A stretch of 43,972 bases of DNA from Candidatus Poribacteria bacterium (GTDB lineage: Bacteria; Poribacteria; WGA-4E; WGA-3G), in assembly GCA_026710795.1 (NCBI GenBank), contig JAPOQK010000056.1:1-43972 (forward strand), in the 5' to 3' direction. Every line of letters starts with the position of its first letter. Within the stretch, counting starts at the first letter, position 1. This document shows, one piece after another, positions 25,849 to 33,883 of the stretch. The notes below the pieces were generated by a model, which saw only the letters and a list, made by a program, of their open reading frames with translations, had not been told where the DNA came from and did not search any database. The position numbers were made by a program, and so were the translations under genes.

Positions 25849-26439
25849 CTATTCTTTCCATCGTTGGGTCAATCCAGAGTCTATATCAAACTGATCCAAT
25901 ATTTTCGTCACAACAAAGTTTATCTGGTCATCAACTGTCTTCGGAAAATGGTAAAATCCTGGCATTGCTGGTAAAACACAAACCCCGTTACGTGATAACT
26001 TTAGCATGTTTTCAAGGTGGATTGAACTGAGCGGGGTTTCCCTTGGAACAATTACAAGTTTGCGGCGTTCTTTGATACAAACGTCTGCAGCACGTTGTAT
26101 GAGATTGCGTGAAATCCCTGCTGCGATAGATGCGACAGTTCCCATGCTACACGGTACAACAACCATCCCTTCTGTCCGAAAAGAACCGCTCGCGATTGAT
26201 GCACCAATATCAGATTCATGATGATAGATAATGTGTTCTGTGGTGGAATTAATCAGTGATTGCAGTTGAAAATTGTCTATATCAACCTTAATCTGTAACT
26301 CTTCAAGTAATGCCCGTGCTCCAGATTTTGAGATCGTCAGATGGATCTCAAAATCTTCACGATTTGCAAGGACTTCAAGTAGACGTACACCGTAGACGAC
26401 AGCACTTGCTCCTGTAATACCGACAATCAATCGCTTCAA
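25849..26439 (-). CDS. ubiX: UbiX flavin prenyltransferase
   Basis: A 196-residue flavoprotein that makes prenylated FMN for UbiD-type decarboxylases. Family marks are GITGASAVVYG (7-17), PCSMGT (96-101), RNLIQRAADV (111-120) and KERRKLVIVPRETPL (123-137). PCSMGT has glycine where most members have lysine (PCSMKT). The start is TTG at 26439, immediately after the stop of the LarA-like gene, with GGAG 9 bases upstream inside that gene; the family nearly always begins MKRLIVGITG, which this start gives. No ubiD homologue is in this window. Confidence 0.92.
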   Translation of the reverse strand: MKRLIVGITGASAVVYGVRLLEVLANREDFEIHLTISKSGARALLEELQIKVDIDNFQLQSLINSTTEHIIYHHESDIGASIASGSFRTEGMVVVPCSMGTVASIAAGISRNLIQRAADVCIKERRKLVIVPRETPLSSIHLENMLKLSRNGVCVLPAMPGFYHFPKTVDDQINFVVTKILDQFDIDSGLTQRWKE

Positions 26440-27720
26440 TTAGTGCGTCTCCATAGAAAATGGCAAAAGGTTGCCTGTTGTGTCAAACTCGAATGGAGTT
26501 GTCTCACCAATAACTTCAAGACTTGAATGGAGTTGTGCATCTTCAAGTAATGCTTCAGAGATGTCAAGTTCCGTCAACCGTAGGGTGCTCTCAATACGAA
26601 TCACTCGCGCATTTTCAGGTTTCGTCAATCCAATTGTGTCGAGTGCAACCTCAATCACTTCTTTGTCAGTATCGTAATAAAATGGGATTTTAGATTTCTG
26701 TGGACCGAGTGCTGTAATTCCGTTCATATAGGTCGAGTGTCTGTCAATTTTGTCAACAAGACGTGTCGTTGTAAAATCCGCAAGACCAATACCCGTTGCA
26801 TTACCGTCACTTTCCTCTGTAAGATCACGGACAAATATCCGTAAAATTGCTGGTTTGAGTGGTTCCGGTTCAAAATTCTGCATCATTCTACCGATTATGT
26901 TTGTATCCATACCTGTGCCGCTGATGTTTTTGCCTGACCAATCTACAATTAACAGATCAAGTTCATCAAACGGAAGTTTCCCCATCATGGACTTTGATTC
27001 AACAAGTAGTTGGCGTTCAGTCTGAAGTAAATTATTTGCAGTCATTGCTACAACTTTCGCGGTATCTTCATGAGCATTTTCAATAAGTCCTAAGCCAAAT
27101 GCGATTTTTCCTGTATCAAGTATAAAACTTCCCGCAGCGGTGATCACATGTTCAAAACCGTATTGAAAGAATGCGCGATGATAGAAGTTTGCCCCTTGTT
27201 GCTTACCGAGACCAATCACCATCATCTTCATCAATCCACTTTCAATGGAACCGTTGAAATCTGTATGTGCTTTAATGCGATTAAGCGGAACAACATGGTC
27301 TGCCTCTGCGGTAAATCTATCCATAAAAACGGGCAAATCTTCTGTTCCTGCTTGCTGTAGAGAGCCAAGTTTCACTACATCCATTGACGCTTTAACTGGT
27401 GCACCAACTGTGTCCTCTGTAATCCCGTAATGTTCCAACACAGTACGCTGTCCTTCTGCAGTTGCGCCACCGTGGCTACCCATTGCTGGAACGACAAAAG
27501 GTTTCGCACCGATTCCATTTAAGTAATCAACTACTGCTTTGACTGCTGTAGCAATATTGGCAACACCACGACTCCCTGCGGTTATTGCAACGGTTTCCCT
27601 CGGACGCACAATAGATGTAACGTTTATCCGATCCAATTCTTCATGGATTGATTTTGGTAGATCGGGGAGAACAGGTGCGTCAAAATGTTGTCGGACCCTT
27701 GCCATTTTCGGAAGTGTCAT
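26440..27720 (-). CDS. LarA-like protein (DUF2088, nickel-pincer isomerase family)
   Basis: A 426-residue protein of the lactate-racemase-like family. Typical parts are RETVAITAGSRGV (41-53), VVPAMGSHGGATAEGQ (76-91), LNRIKAHTDFNGSIESGLMKM (146-166) and a long C-terminal half. In LarA a lysine carries the nickel-pincer cofactor; Lys150 in NRIKAH is the natural candidate here, with His83 a candidate acid/base, but both are inference. LarA homologues racemise or epimerise diverse 2-hydroxy acids. It is first in the minus-strand operon with UbiX, MqnP-like, isomerase and sulfatase; AAGGAC precedes the ATG. The larB/C/E cofactor genes are not present here. Confidence 0.82.
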   Translation of the reverse strand: MTLPKMARVRQHFDAPVLPDLPKSIHEELDRINVTSIVRPRETVAITAGSRGVANIATAVKAVVDYLNGIGAKPFVVPAMGSHGGATAEGQRTVLEHYGITEDTVGAPVKASMDVVKLGSLQQAGTEDLPVFMDRFTAEADHVVPLNRIKAHTDFNGSIESGLMKMMVIGLGKQQGANFYHRAFFQYGFEHVITAAGSFILDTGKIAFGLGLIENAHEDTAKVVAMTANNLLQTERQLLVESKSMMGKLPFDELDLLIVDWSGKNISGTGMDTNIIGRMMQNFEPEPLKPAILRIFVRDLTEESDGNATGIGLADFTTTRLVDKIDRHSTYMNGITALGPQKSKIPFYYDTDKEVIEVALDTIGLTKPENARVIRIESTLRLTELDISEALLEDAQLHSSLEVIGETTPFEFDTTGNLLPFSMETH

Positions 27721-27958
27721 TAATTCATGTCCTTATGTATAGTAATAATCGGTTTTTTCTTAAAATAACTATTGTGGACAATTTTATCAAAGTTAGATGA
27801 TGAATGCAAGAGAAATCAATATATCGTGATTATTTATAGTAGATATTACAATTACTTGGACAGTTTTAGTCCGTAGGTCTAAGTGTGTAATATCTAATTA
27901 TTTTCAGAATTCAACAATAACAGATTGATGGTCGGGAATCGGAATATTCCTCCTTAAA

Positions 27959-28103
27959 AGGTTACCGTACGGTAACTTATTTTGACATAACGGTAACTTT
28001 TGGTAGAATTGGTATAAGGTTAGTTTCCGTCTGGGTTTTCGGGTTGTTTTTATCGGTTTTTTGTGGTTGAAAAAAAATAATTTTGGTAACTTTCTTATGT
28101 GCT
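27959..28103 (-). repeat. Dispersed repeat, copy B
   Basis: The reverse complement of this stretch aligns along its length with 2-187, sharing the T-run, ACCGATAAAAACAACCC-like, AAACCCAGAC and TACCAAAAGTTACCGTTATG blocks. It sits in the repeat-filled gap between the LarA-like gene and the Lol-like locus. Confidence 0.75.
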
Positions 28104-28734
28104 GGGTTCTGGTCGGTTATTGGGTGGATGTTTTTTGGGTGACGGGTGTCGGTTTTTGTTGATAATGTGAGGTGTATCGGTTTTTTATTTTTCATAGTGG
28201 TAGTAGTATAACACGTGGTTGGGTGGGTTGGAAGGAGAAGGTGGGGGTCGGAACAATATGTTTCATGTATGTTTCATGTATGTTTCGGTTTTTAGTTTAT
28301 TTTTCAGTTTTTAGTTGTCAGAATTGCGGGATTGTCTGAATCGCTTAAAACGCAGAGGACGCAGAGGGACGCAGAAAAGAATTGTCAGAATCACAGAAGG
28401 CACAGAGGACGCAGAGGACACTGAAGGTAGAGGGGAATGTCTGAACCAGGATTTACAGGATTATAGGATTTTCAGGATAAGAAAAGAGGGTTTTTGGTGG
28501 GTTGACTGATAGTCGGAATCGGAGTTCCCTCCTACATATCAAAATGTCCCATTAATTCAAAAGTTTACTATAGTTTTATGAATATTCTGTAGGTGAGTGT
28601 TTCTGATAGTTTATATCGTAGGTTGGGTTTAGTCTCTCACCCGACCTACAAGAGGGATAAAATAACCCAAATTTAAACGAAAAATACTTAAGTTGACGCC
28701 TATACCTTTTTTTGAAGCACACGACGGATTTAGA

Positions 28735-28763
28735 TTGAAACTTATTACGTAACCGATTACAAT
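28735..28763 (+). promoter_or_regulatory. Promoter for the Lol/MacB-like locus
   Basis: TTGAAA (28735-28740) and TACAAT (28758-28763) are 17 bp apart, each 5 of 6 to consensus. The first gene starts 49 bases downstream of the -10 box. Confidence 0.6.
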
Positions 28764-28811
28764 ATTTATATCATTTCTTACAGTATGTAGTCATAAGAAG
28801 GAATAACCCAC

Positions 28812-29144
28812 ATGAATTCTGAACAATACGATGCAGAAATTGTCGCTGAAAAAGATGCAAAATCCGATGTAAATAAGATTATATGGATATGTGCCGGACT
28901 TTTTGGCAATGTTATAGGCATTCTGGTCGCGTACATCTATCAACCGACACCTCCATTATCAAGACTTTACAATAAATCTGATGAGTATCAGATGTTTTAT
29001 ACTGATACATATAAAGCAAAGACACGGAGGGAACAAACAATCTACGCACTTATTGGTCTACTAATACTTATCGGTGTCTACATCATTTTCTTTGGATATG
29101 TAATGATAAGTATTAACCAAATACAACGCCTGGGTAACAGGTGA
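28812..29144 (+). CDS. Small two-helix membrane protein
   Basis: A 110-residue protein not assigned to a named family. An acidic N-terminus (1-20) precedes a transmembrane helix (about 22-42), a 35-residue polar loop with PTPPLSRLYNKSDE, and a second helix (about 77-99). It starts 22 bases upstream of the LolA-like gene and is first in the transport operon, so it may be an accessory inner-membrane subunit. Length and composition do not give more. Confidence 0.7.
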   Translation: MNSEQYDAEIVAEKDAKSDVNKIIWICAGLFGNVIGILVAYIYQPTPPLSRLYNKSDEYQMFYTDTYKAKTRREQTIYALIGLLILIGVYIIFFGYVMISINQIQRLGNR

Positions 29145-29166
29145 TAGTCTAATGGAGTAGATAGTT

Positions 29167-29958
29167 ATGGAAAAAGTAATATTTAAAGCGGAAAAAGTTC
29201 GTCGGAATAAGATACTATGTTTTTTTCTGGTGTTGAATCTGGCTATTTATATGTTCGCTCCCCAAGTAACATTTGCTGCTGAGGTAGAAGACATCATCAA
29301 GCATTTAGATCAACTGTATCGTAGCAAGACGAGTCATGCAGACATAGAAATGCAAATCGTTACACCGCACTGGGAACGGACACTATCAATGACGGTATGG
29401 ACAAAAGGAGTGGATAAGACATTTATTCGGATTACCGCACCGAAAAAGGAGAAGGGTTTAACCACATTACGTATTGGTAAAGAGATGTGGAATTATCTAC
29501 CAAAAGTGAATAAGACCTTCAAGATTTCTCCCTCTATGATGATGGGGTCGTGGATGGGTTCTGATTTCACGAATGACGATTTAGTTAGGCAATCCTCAAT
29601 GGTTGACGATTATACCTACCAACTCATTACACCTGAAGATGCCTCTCCTGATTATCTATATGTTGAACTCATACCTAAAGAAGATACACCAATTGTTTGG
29701 GGAAAGATTATAGCGGCAGTTCAAGCAAGTGATTATTTACCCGTGTGGCAGCACTTTTATGACGAAAAAGATAAATTAATGCGTATTATGAATTATAAAG
29801 AGATTAAGAAATTCGGTGGCAAAACCTTACCCTCTGTCATGGAAATGGTCCCAACAAACAAGGAAGGACATAAGACTGTAATTCGGTTTATGAATGCAGA
29901 CTTTGATTCTAAACTTGATGATAAAATCTTTACGCGTAGAAATCTTCAGAAAAGGTAA
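29167..29958 (+). CDS. Outer-membrane lipoprotein-sorting protein (LolA-like)
   Basis: A 263-residue exported carrier of the LolA/LolB-like fold. The signal peptide (about 15-38, ending TFAA) is followed by HLDQLYRSKTSHADIEMQI, KTFIRITAPKKEKGLTTLRIG and EMWNYLPKVNKTFKISPSMMMGSWMGSDFTNDDL, the standard landmarks of this large family. Such proteins carry lipid-modified cargo across the periplasm in a greasy half-barrel. GGAG lies 9 bases before the ATG. Neighbouring FtsX-type permeases, an ATPase and a beta-barrel fit a complete envelope transport route. Confidence 0.9.
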   Translation: MEKVIFKAEKVRRNKILCFFLVLNLAIYMFAPQVTFAAEVEDIIKHLDQLYRSKTSHADIEMQIVTPHWERTLSMTVWTKGVDKTFIRITAPKKEKGLTTLRIGKEMWNYLPKVNKTFKISPSMMMGSWMGSDFTNDDLVRQSSMVDDYTYQLITPEDASPDYLYVELIPKEDTPIVWGKIIAAVQASDYLPVWQHFYDEKDKLMRIMNYKEIKKFGGKTLPSVMEMVPTNKEGHKTVIRFMNADFDSKLDDKIFTRRNLQKR

Positions 29959-29987
29959 TATATGATTACATCGGTGTAACAATAGGT

Positions 29988-31202
29988 ATGATACTGAAAA
30001 TAGCGTTTCGTAACATCTTCCGTCAAAAGCGACGTACAATTCTTACAGCCCTTGCAATGATTGTCGGTTTCACGCTCTCATCTTTGTTTATCGGCTGGTC
30101 AGATGGCATATATTCCAATATAATATCAACATTCACACGGAACCGTATTGGACATATACAGGTGCATACTGAAGGCTATCGTGCACGTCCTTCTATTTAC
30201 AAAACGATAAGCGACTATGAACCGGTTGGAGAGACAATACAAGACATATCTGGTGTTGAAGCGTGGACTCCACGGATTTATGCAGCTGGACTCGGTTCTG
30301 TCGGTGAAAAGAGTACCGCTGTGCAAGTCGTTGGAGTTGATGTAGTACGGGAAAACGATGCCACCCAATTATATCAGAAAGTGATTGAAGGCAGACTATT
30401 TACCGAAAATACAACACATGAAGCAGTTATCGGTAAAAGACTCGCAAAGATTCTCAAGGCAGAAGTGGGGAGTGATTTTGTTATATTTTCTCAAGCAGCA
30501 GATGGATCTCTTGCGAATGACCTTTACAAGATTGTAGGCATTACTGAGAGCGGTGACGACAGAACAGATCGGACTACATGTTATATAAACCTCGCTGCTG
30601 CTCAAGAACTGTTTGTACTAAATGGACGTATTCACGAAATCGTTGTGATTGTCTCAAATATCAATCATGTTGGTAAAATAACGAATAAAATGAAGGAAAG
30701 TCTTACCAATGCAACTCTTGAAGTTGCTCCGTGGCAGGAGGTGGCAAAATCTTTTTACAATGCTATGAAAACCGATCAACAGGGAGATGCGATAGGACGT
30801 TTCGTTATTCTGTTTATTGTTGCCATGGGTGTACTCAATACTGTTTTGATGTCGGTTTTGGAACGGACACGTGAGTACGGACTGTTAAAGGCAGTAGGTA
30901 CAACACCTTTACAAATCTTCTACTTAGTAATCTGTGAAGTGGGAATCATTGCATTGGCAAGCATTATTGTTGGGGCATTATTCGGAACTTTCTTCAATTA
31001 CCTATTATCGGTATACGGAATCACACTGTCTGAAGAATTAACTTATGGCGGCATGAAATTTGGAACGATGCATGCGGAAGTTAATGTGCGAAGTATTCTG
31101 ATTCCAACTATTACAGTGTTTTGTTCTGCGATGTTAGTAAGTCTTTATCCCGCTATAAAAGCCGCACGTATTCTACCTGCAAAGGCTATGCGTGTACATT
31201 AA
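29988..31202 (+). CDS. ABC transporter permease, FtsX/MacB/LolE-like (first)
   Basis: A 404-residue permease with one N-terminal helix (about 18-40), a large periplasmic domain (about 45-265) and three C-terminal helices (about 265-395), the MacB/LolCE topology. IAFRNIFRQKRRTILTALAMIVGF is the usual start and FILFIVAMGVLNTVLMSVLERTREYGLLKAVGTTPLQI holds the coupling region for the ATPase. The stop codon (31200-31202) falls inside a 17-bp inverted repeat bounding the following non-coding segment, so the natural C-terminus could have been altered. Its likely partner permease lies beyond that segment. Confidence 0.9.
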   Translation: MILKIAFRNIFRQKRRTILTALAMIVGFTLSSLFIGWSDGIYSNIISTFTRNRIGHIQVHTEGYRARPSIYKTISDYEPVGETIQDISGVEAWTPRIYAAGLGSVGEKSTAVQVVGVDVVRENDATQLYQKVIEGRLFTENTTHEAVIGKRLAKILKAEVGSDFVIFSQAADGSLANDLYKIVGITESGDDRTDRTTCYINLAAAQELFVLNGRIHEIVVIVSNINHVGKITNKMKESLTNATLEVAPWQEVAKSFYNAMKTDQQGDAIGRFVILFIVAMGVLNTVLMSVLERTREYGLLKAVGTTPLQIFYLVICEVGIIALASIIVGALFGTFFNYLLSVYGITLSEELTYGGMKFGTMHAEVNVRSILIPTITVFCSAMLVSLYPAIKAARILPAKAMRVH

Positions 31203-31230
31203 CGTGATTTCGGTATAAGCGATTATTGTA

Positions 31231-31251
31231 GCACAAACTGTTAGTTTGTGC
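31231..31251. repeat. Hairpin repeat GCACAAACT-GTT-AGTTTGTGC
   Basis: A perfect 9-bp stem with 3-nt loop, preceded by GTA and followed by CTCTTTCATT. Boundaries resemble the hairpin at 42976-42996 although the stem sequences differ. Confidence 0.7.
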
Positions 31252-31473
31252 CTCTTTCATTCATGTTATCTGTTTGCAATGCTTTATAGTAGCCCCAGCG
31301 GGAAGCATACCGTTTGGTATACTCCATGAGGTGTATAGCAATAGCTGCACTTACAGGAAGATATGAGTAGAATTCAAGGAAAAATACCTCATATTTTTAC
31401 ACCGAACTCCCGTTACGATAAAATATCCATTATATAACCAATATATATCCAATATAAAATTCTATTTTTTTAT

Positions 31474-31502
31474 TTGACATACACAAAAAGGTTGTATATA
31501 AT
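31474..31502 (+). promoter_or_regulatory. Perfect-consensus sigma-70 promoter inside the permease spacer
   Basis: TTGACA (31474-31479), exactly 17 bp, then TATAAT (31497-31502). It points toward the second permease, 428 bases downstream, and could be its promoter, producing a long leader. A 40-codon frame at 31577-31699 with GAGGA upstream lies on that leader but shows no family resemblance. Confidence 0.7.
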
Positions 31503-31929
31503 TAACATGTGTTTATATTTCAAATACATATTGGCTACATAAATCGAACTAATCTAAGAAATATTGAGGAACCCTGATGAGGCGGGAATCCAGACTATTT
31601 AATCCCAGAAGTGTAATCTTTGCAAAAACAACAATTATCTTGGTGTACGTTGATTCCGCGGATGACAGGTATGTTCTTAAATTTACACTTACATGTTGAA
31701 CGAAACAGAACCAAAAAGGTGCCCCCCAAAAAAAAAAGCGAAATTCGCGTCACATTCCTTGTCCTGACTGGATTTAAAACGTCACAGTGACGTGCAAAAT
31801 GTCACATTTTCATGAGTGTAAAATTACAATTCATGAGTTAAAGATAAAATGTTTCTACTTTCAAATGCTATCATTGTATAAGAATTTATATTTCTTATAC
31901 CGAACTCACGTTACATAGGGTTATATTCT

Positions 31930-33162
31930 ATGATTCCCATATTGATTAAATTAGCATGGAAGAATATACTTCGAAATAAACGCAGGACACTGATCGCAGC
32001 AACTGCAATCAGCATCGGTCTGGCAGTACTGATTTTTCTTGATGCGTTAATGATTGGAATGGAAGAAAATATGGTGAGAACTGCCACCGCATCTTTTCTT
32101 GGTGACGCGCAGATTCATCGAGAAGGTTATCGAGATGAACAGGAGATGACTCTGACTATTCAGAATCTTGATGAAATCACTGCTAACCTGTCTAAAGAAG
32201 CAATCGTGCAGTATTTCACCCGACGGACATTTACTTCAGGTATGATTCGCTCTGCCGCCAATGTGAATACAGGAATTATGCTTGTTGGAATTCATCCACC
32301 GACAGAGCGATACTTGTCTCAAATTGATGACACGATCATTGAAGGTGCTTATTTTGAAGGAAACAAAGATAATGACATTGTAATTGGCGCGAAACTTGCG
32401 GAAATACTGGAAGTAGAACTTGGTGACAAAGTGCCGGTAACGGTATCACAGGTATATGGTGGTGAATTCTCACAAGAGGGTTTCAGAGTTTCAGGAATTT
32501 TTAGTTTTGCTGACGAGGCAATGAACAGCGGCATGGCATTCATTCGGTTACAAAAAGCACAAGAGATGCTTGGAATTGGTACCGACGTGCATGAAATCGC
32601 TATAAAATTCACTTCTACTACCTTCTCACAAAATGACGATTTACATTTTTGGGAAACCTATTCTAAACACGGGAATGAAGCACTTAGTTGGTCAGAAATT
32701 TTACCACAATTGAAAGCAATTTTTGATATATCAAAATACAGTAAGTACGTCACGGGATTTATTCTATTTATTGTGGTAGCTTTTGGGATTATCAACACAC
32801 TTTTTATGTCGTTATATGAACGAATGTTTGAGTTTGGGGTGTTACGCGCTGTTGGCACGAGACCCTTTGGAATGGCACGCCTTATCTTATTTGAGGCAGG
32901 AGCACTGGCAATAGTAAGTATCACAATCGGTGTAATACTCGGTTTCGTTCTGACTTCTATTTATGCTCATGTCGGTCTAAATTATACTGGTATAGAAATG
33001 ATGGGTGTGACAATACAGGAATTTATTTATCCAACATTAATGGTTGAACAATTTATCATTTATCCTATCTCAGTATTCATTTTCACTATTATTGCCGGAT
33101 TGTATCCGGCTCGGTACGTCGCTAAAATGTCTCCTGTAGAGGCTATGCGACAAAGTTTTTAG
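31930..33162 (+). CDS. ABC transporter permease, FtsX/MacB/LolC-like (second)
   Basis: A 410-residue permease with the same topology as the one at 29988: LAWKNILRNKRRTLIAATAISIGLAVLIF start, large periplasmic domain (about 45-265), and three C-terminal helices with GFILFIVVAFGIINTLFMSLYERMFEFGVLRAVGTRPFGM. The two are paralogous and probably form a heterodimer as LolC/LolE do. AGGG lies 9 bases before the ATG, just outside the right end of the preceding inverted repeat. The ATPase gene follows after 9 bases. Confidence 0.92.
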   Translation: MIPILIKLAWKNILRNKRRTLIAATAISIGLAVLIFLDALMIGMEENMVRTATASFLGDAQIHREGYRDEQEMTLTIQNLDEITANLSKEAIVQYFTRRTFTSGMIRSAANVNTGIMLVGIHPPTERYLSQIDDTIIEGAYFEGNKDNDIVIGAKLAEILEVELGDKVPVTVSQVYGGEFSQEGFRVSGIFSFADEAMNSGMAFIRLQKAQEMLGIGTDVHEIAIKFTSTTFSQNDDLHFWETYSKHGNEALSWSEILPQLKAIFDISKYSKYVTGFILFIVVAFGIINTLFMSLYERMFEFGVLRAVGTRPFGMARLILFEAGALAIVSITIGVILGFVLTSIYAHVGLNYTGIEMMGVTIQEFIYPTLMVEQFIIYPISVFIFTIIAGLYPARYVAKMSPVEAMRQSF

Positions 33163-33171
33163 GTAGCTAAA

Positions 33172-33873
33172 ATGGAACAGAAACAACAGACAGATGTTAT
33201 TGCCACTGAAGATGTAACAAGAGTTTATGACCCAGATGGTATACCTGTGACCGCGCTGGATGGGGTTAATCTCACCATTCAATCAGGAGAACTTACGGCA
33301 CTTGTAGGTCCTTCTGGATCGGGTAAAACAACTTTACTTAACATCATATCTGGGTTGGATTCACCGACTGAAGGAAAAGTATGGCTTGCTGGAAAAGTTT
33401 TATCTGAGATGAGTGGTAATGAACTTTCTGATTTTCGACGAGACAACATAGGATTCATTTTTCAAGCATTCAATCTCATCCCTGTCCTTACGGTCAAGGA
33501 GAATGTTGAATATATCATGCTCTTAGCAGGTGTGCCGAAAACTGAACGGCATGAACGTGTTTCAGCAATGCTAACATCGGTTGGATTAGAAGGAGTAGAA
33601 GATAGACTCCCTACGCAGCTATCAGGCGGTCAACAACAACGCGTCGCAATTGCACGAGCAATGGTTTCTGAACCGGCAATTATTCTTGCTGATGAACCGA
33701 CTGCAAACCTTGATTCAAAAACTGGTGCCGATCTACTTGAGATGATGCGAAAACTCAACGCTGATACAGGAATGACATTTATCTTTTCAACCCACGATCC
33801 GATGGTAATGGAAAGTGCAAGACGGTTGATTACACTCCGCGATGGCAAAATATACAGTGATGAGACAAAATAG
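33172..33873 (+). CDS. ABC transporter ATPase, LolD/MacB-like
   Basis: A 233-residue nucleotide-binding subunit. Walker A GPSGSGKT (46-53), Q-loop FIFQAFNLIP (95-104), signature LSGGQQQR (150-157), Walker B IILADEP (170-176) and the H-loop histidine in STHDP are all present, so it should be active. It is of the LolD/MacB/FtsE class that drives mechanotransmission-type permeases and would serve the two permeases of this locus. It starts 9 bases after the second permease. Confidence 0.95.
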   Translation: MEQKQQTDVIATEDVTRVYDPDGIPVTALDGVNLTIQSGELTALVGPSGSGKTTLLNIISGLDSPTEGKVWLAGKVLSEMSGNELSDFRRDNIGFIFQAFNLIPVLTVKENVEYIMLLAGVPKTERHERVSAMLTSVGLEGVEDRLPTQLSGGQQQRVAIARAMVSEPAIILADEPTANLDSKTGADLLEMMRKLNADTGMTFIFSTHDPMVMESARRLITLRDGKIYSDETK

Positions 33874-33883
33874 TGGGTGGAAA

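Larger units (their letters stand above)
27721..28811. repeat. 1.1-kb gene-free region made of several repeat families
   Basis: Components seen: GTTACCGTACGGTAAC (27961-27976), a perfect 16-bp palindrome inside dispersed repeat copy B; short direct repeats of GTTTCATGTAT (about 28259-28283); purine-rich CGCAGAGGACGCAGAG units (about 28350-28425); an AGGATTTACAGGATTATAGG block (about 28448-28480); a single arm of the ATCGGAGTTCCCTCCTACA repeat (28516-28536); and the inverted pair GTAGGTTGGG / CCCGACCTAC (about 28618-28650, one G-T pair). Small open frames here have no family resemblance. Confidence 0.75.
31200..31913. mobile_element. Possible small element between the two permease genes
   Basis: TAACGTGATTTCGGTAT (31200-31216) and ATACCGAACTCACGTTA (31897-31913) are inverted repeats with one mismatch in 17. 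CAT directly precedes the left end (31197-31199) and follows the right end (31914-31916). A third, internal copy of the right-end motif, ACCGAACTCCCGTTAC, is at 31401-31416. The interior holds a 9-bp hairpin (31231-31251), a perfect promoter and the palindrome ACGTCACAGTGACGT (31779-31793), and no convincing gene. A MITE-like insertion fits, but a repeat-rich spacer that never moved is possible. Confidence 0.45.

Noticed and set aside
27977..28195. 72-codon minus-strand frame rich in Lys, Thr and Pro
   Set aside because: It falls within the dispersed repeat copy B and matches the equally spurious frame in copy A; no RBS or family signature.
28315..28509. 64-codon frame with RRGRRGT/EDTEGRGE-like repeats
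   Set aside because: It is a translation of purine-rich CGCAGAGGACGCAGAG repeats.
31577..31699. 40-codon frame after the perfect promoter
   Set aside because: It has GAGGA upstream, but no family resemblance, and part of it looks like a decayed GGCGGGAATCC-type repeat; kept only as a note under the promoter finding.
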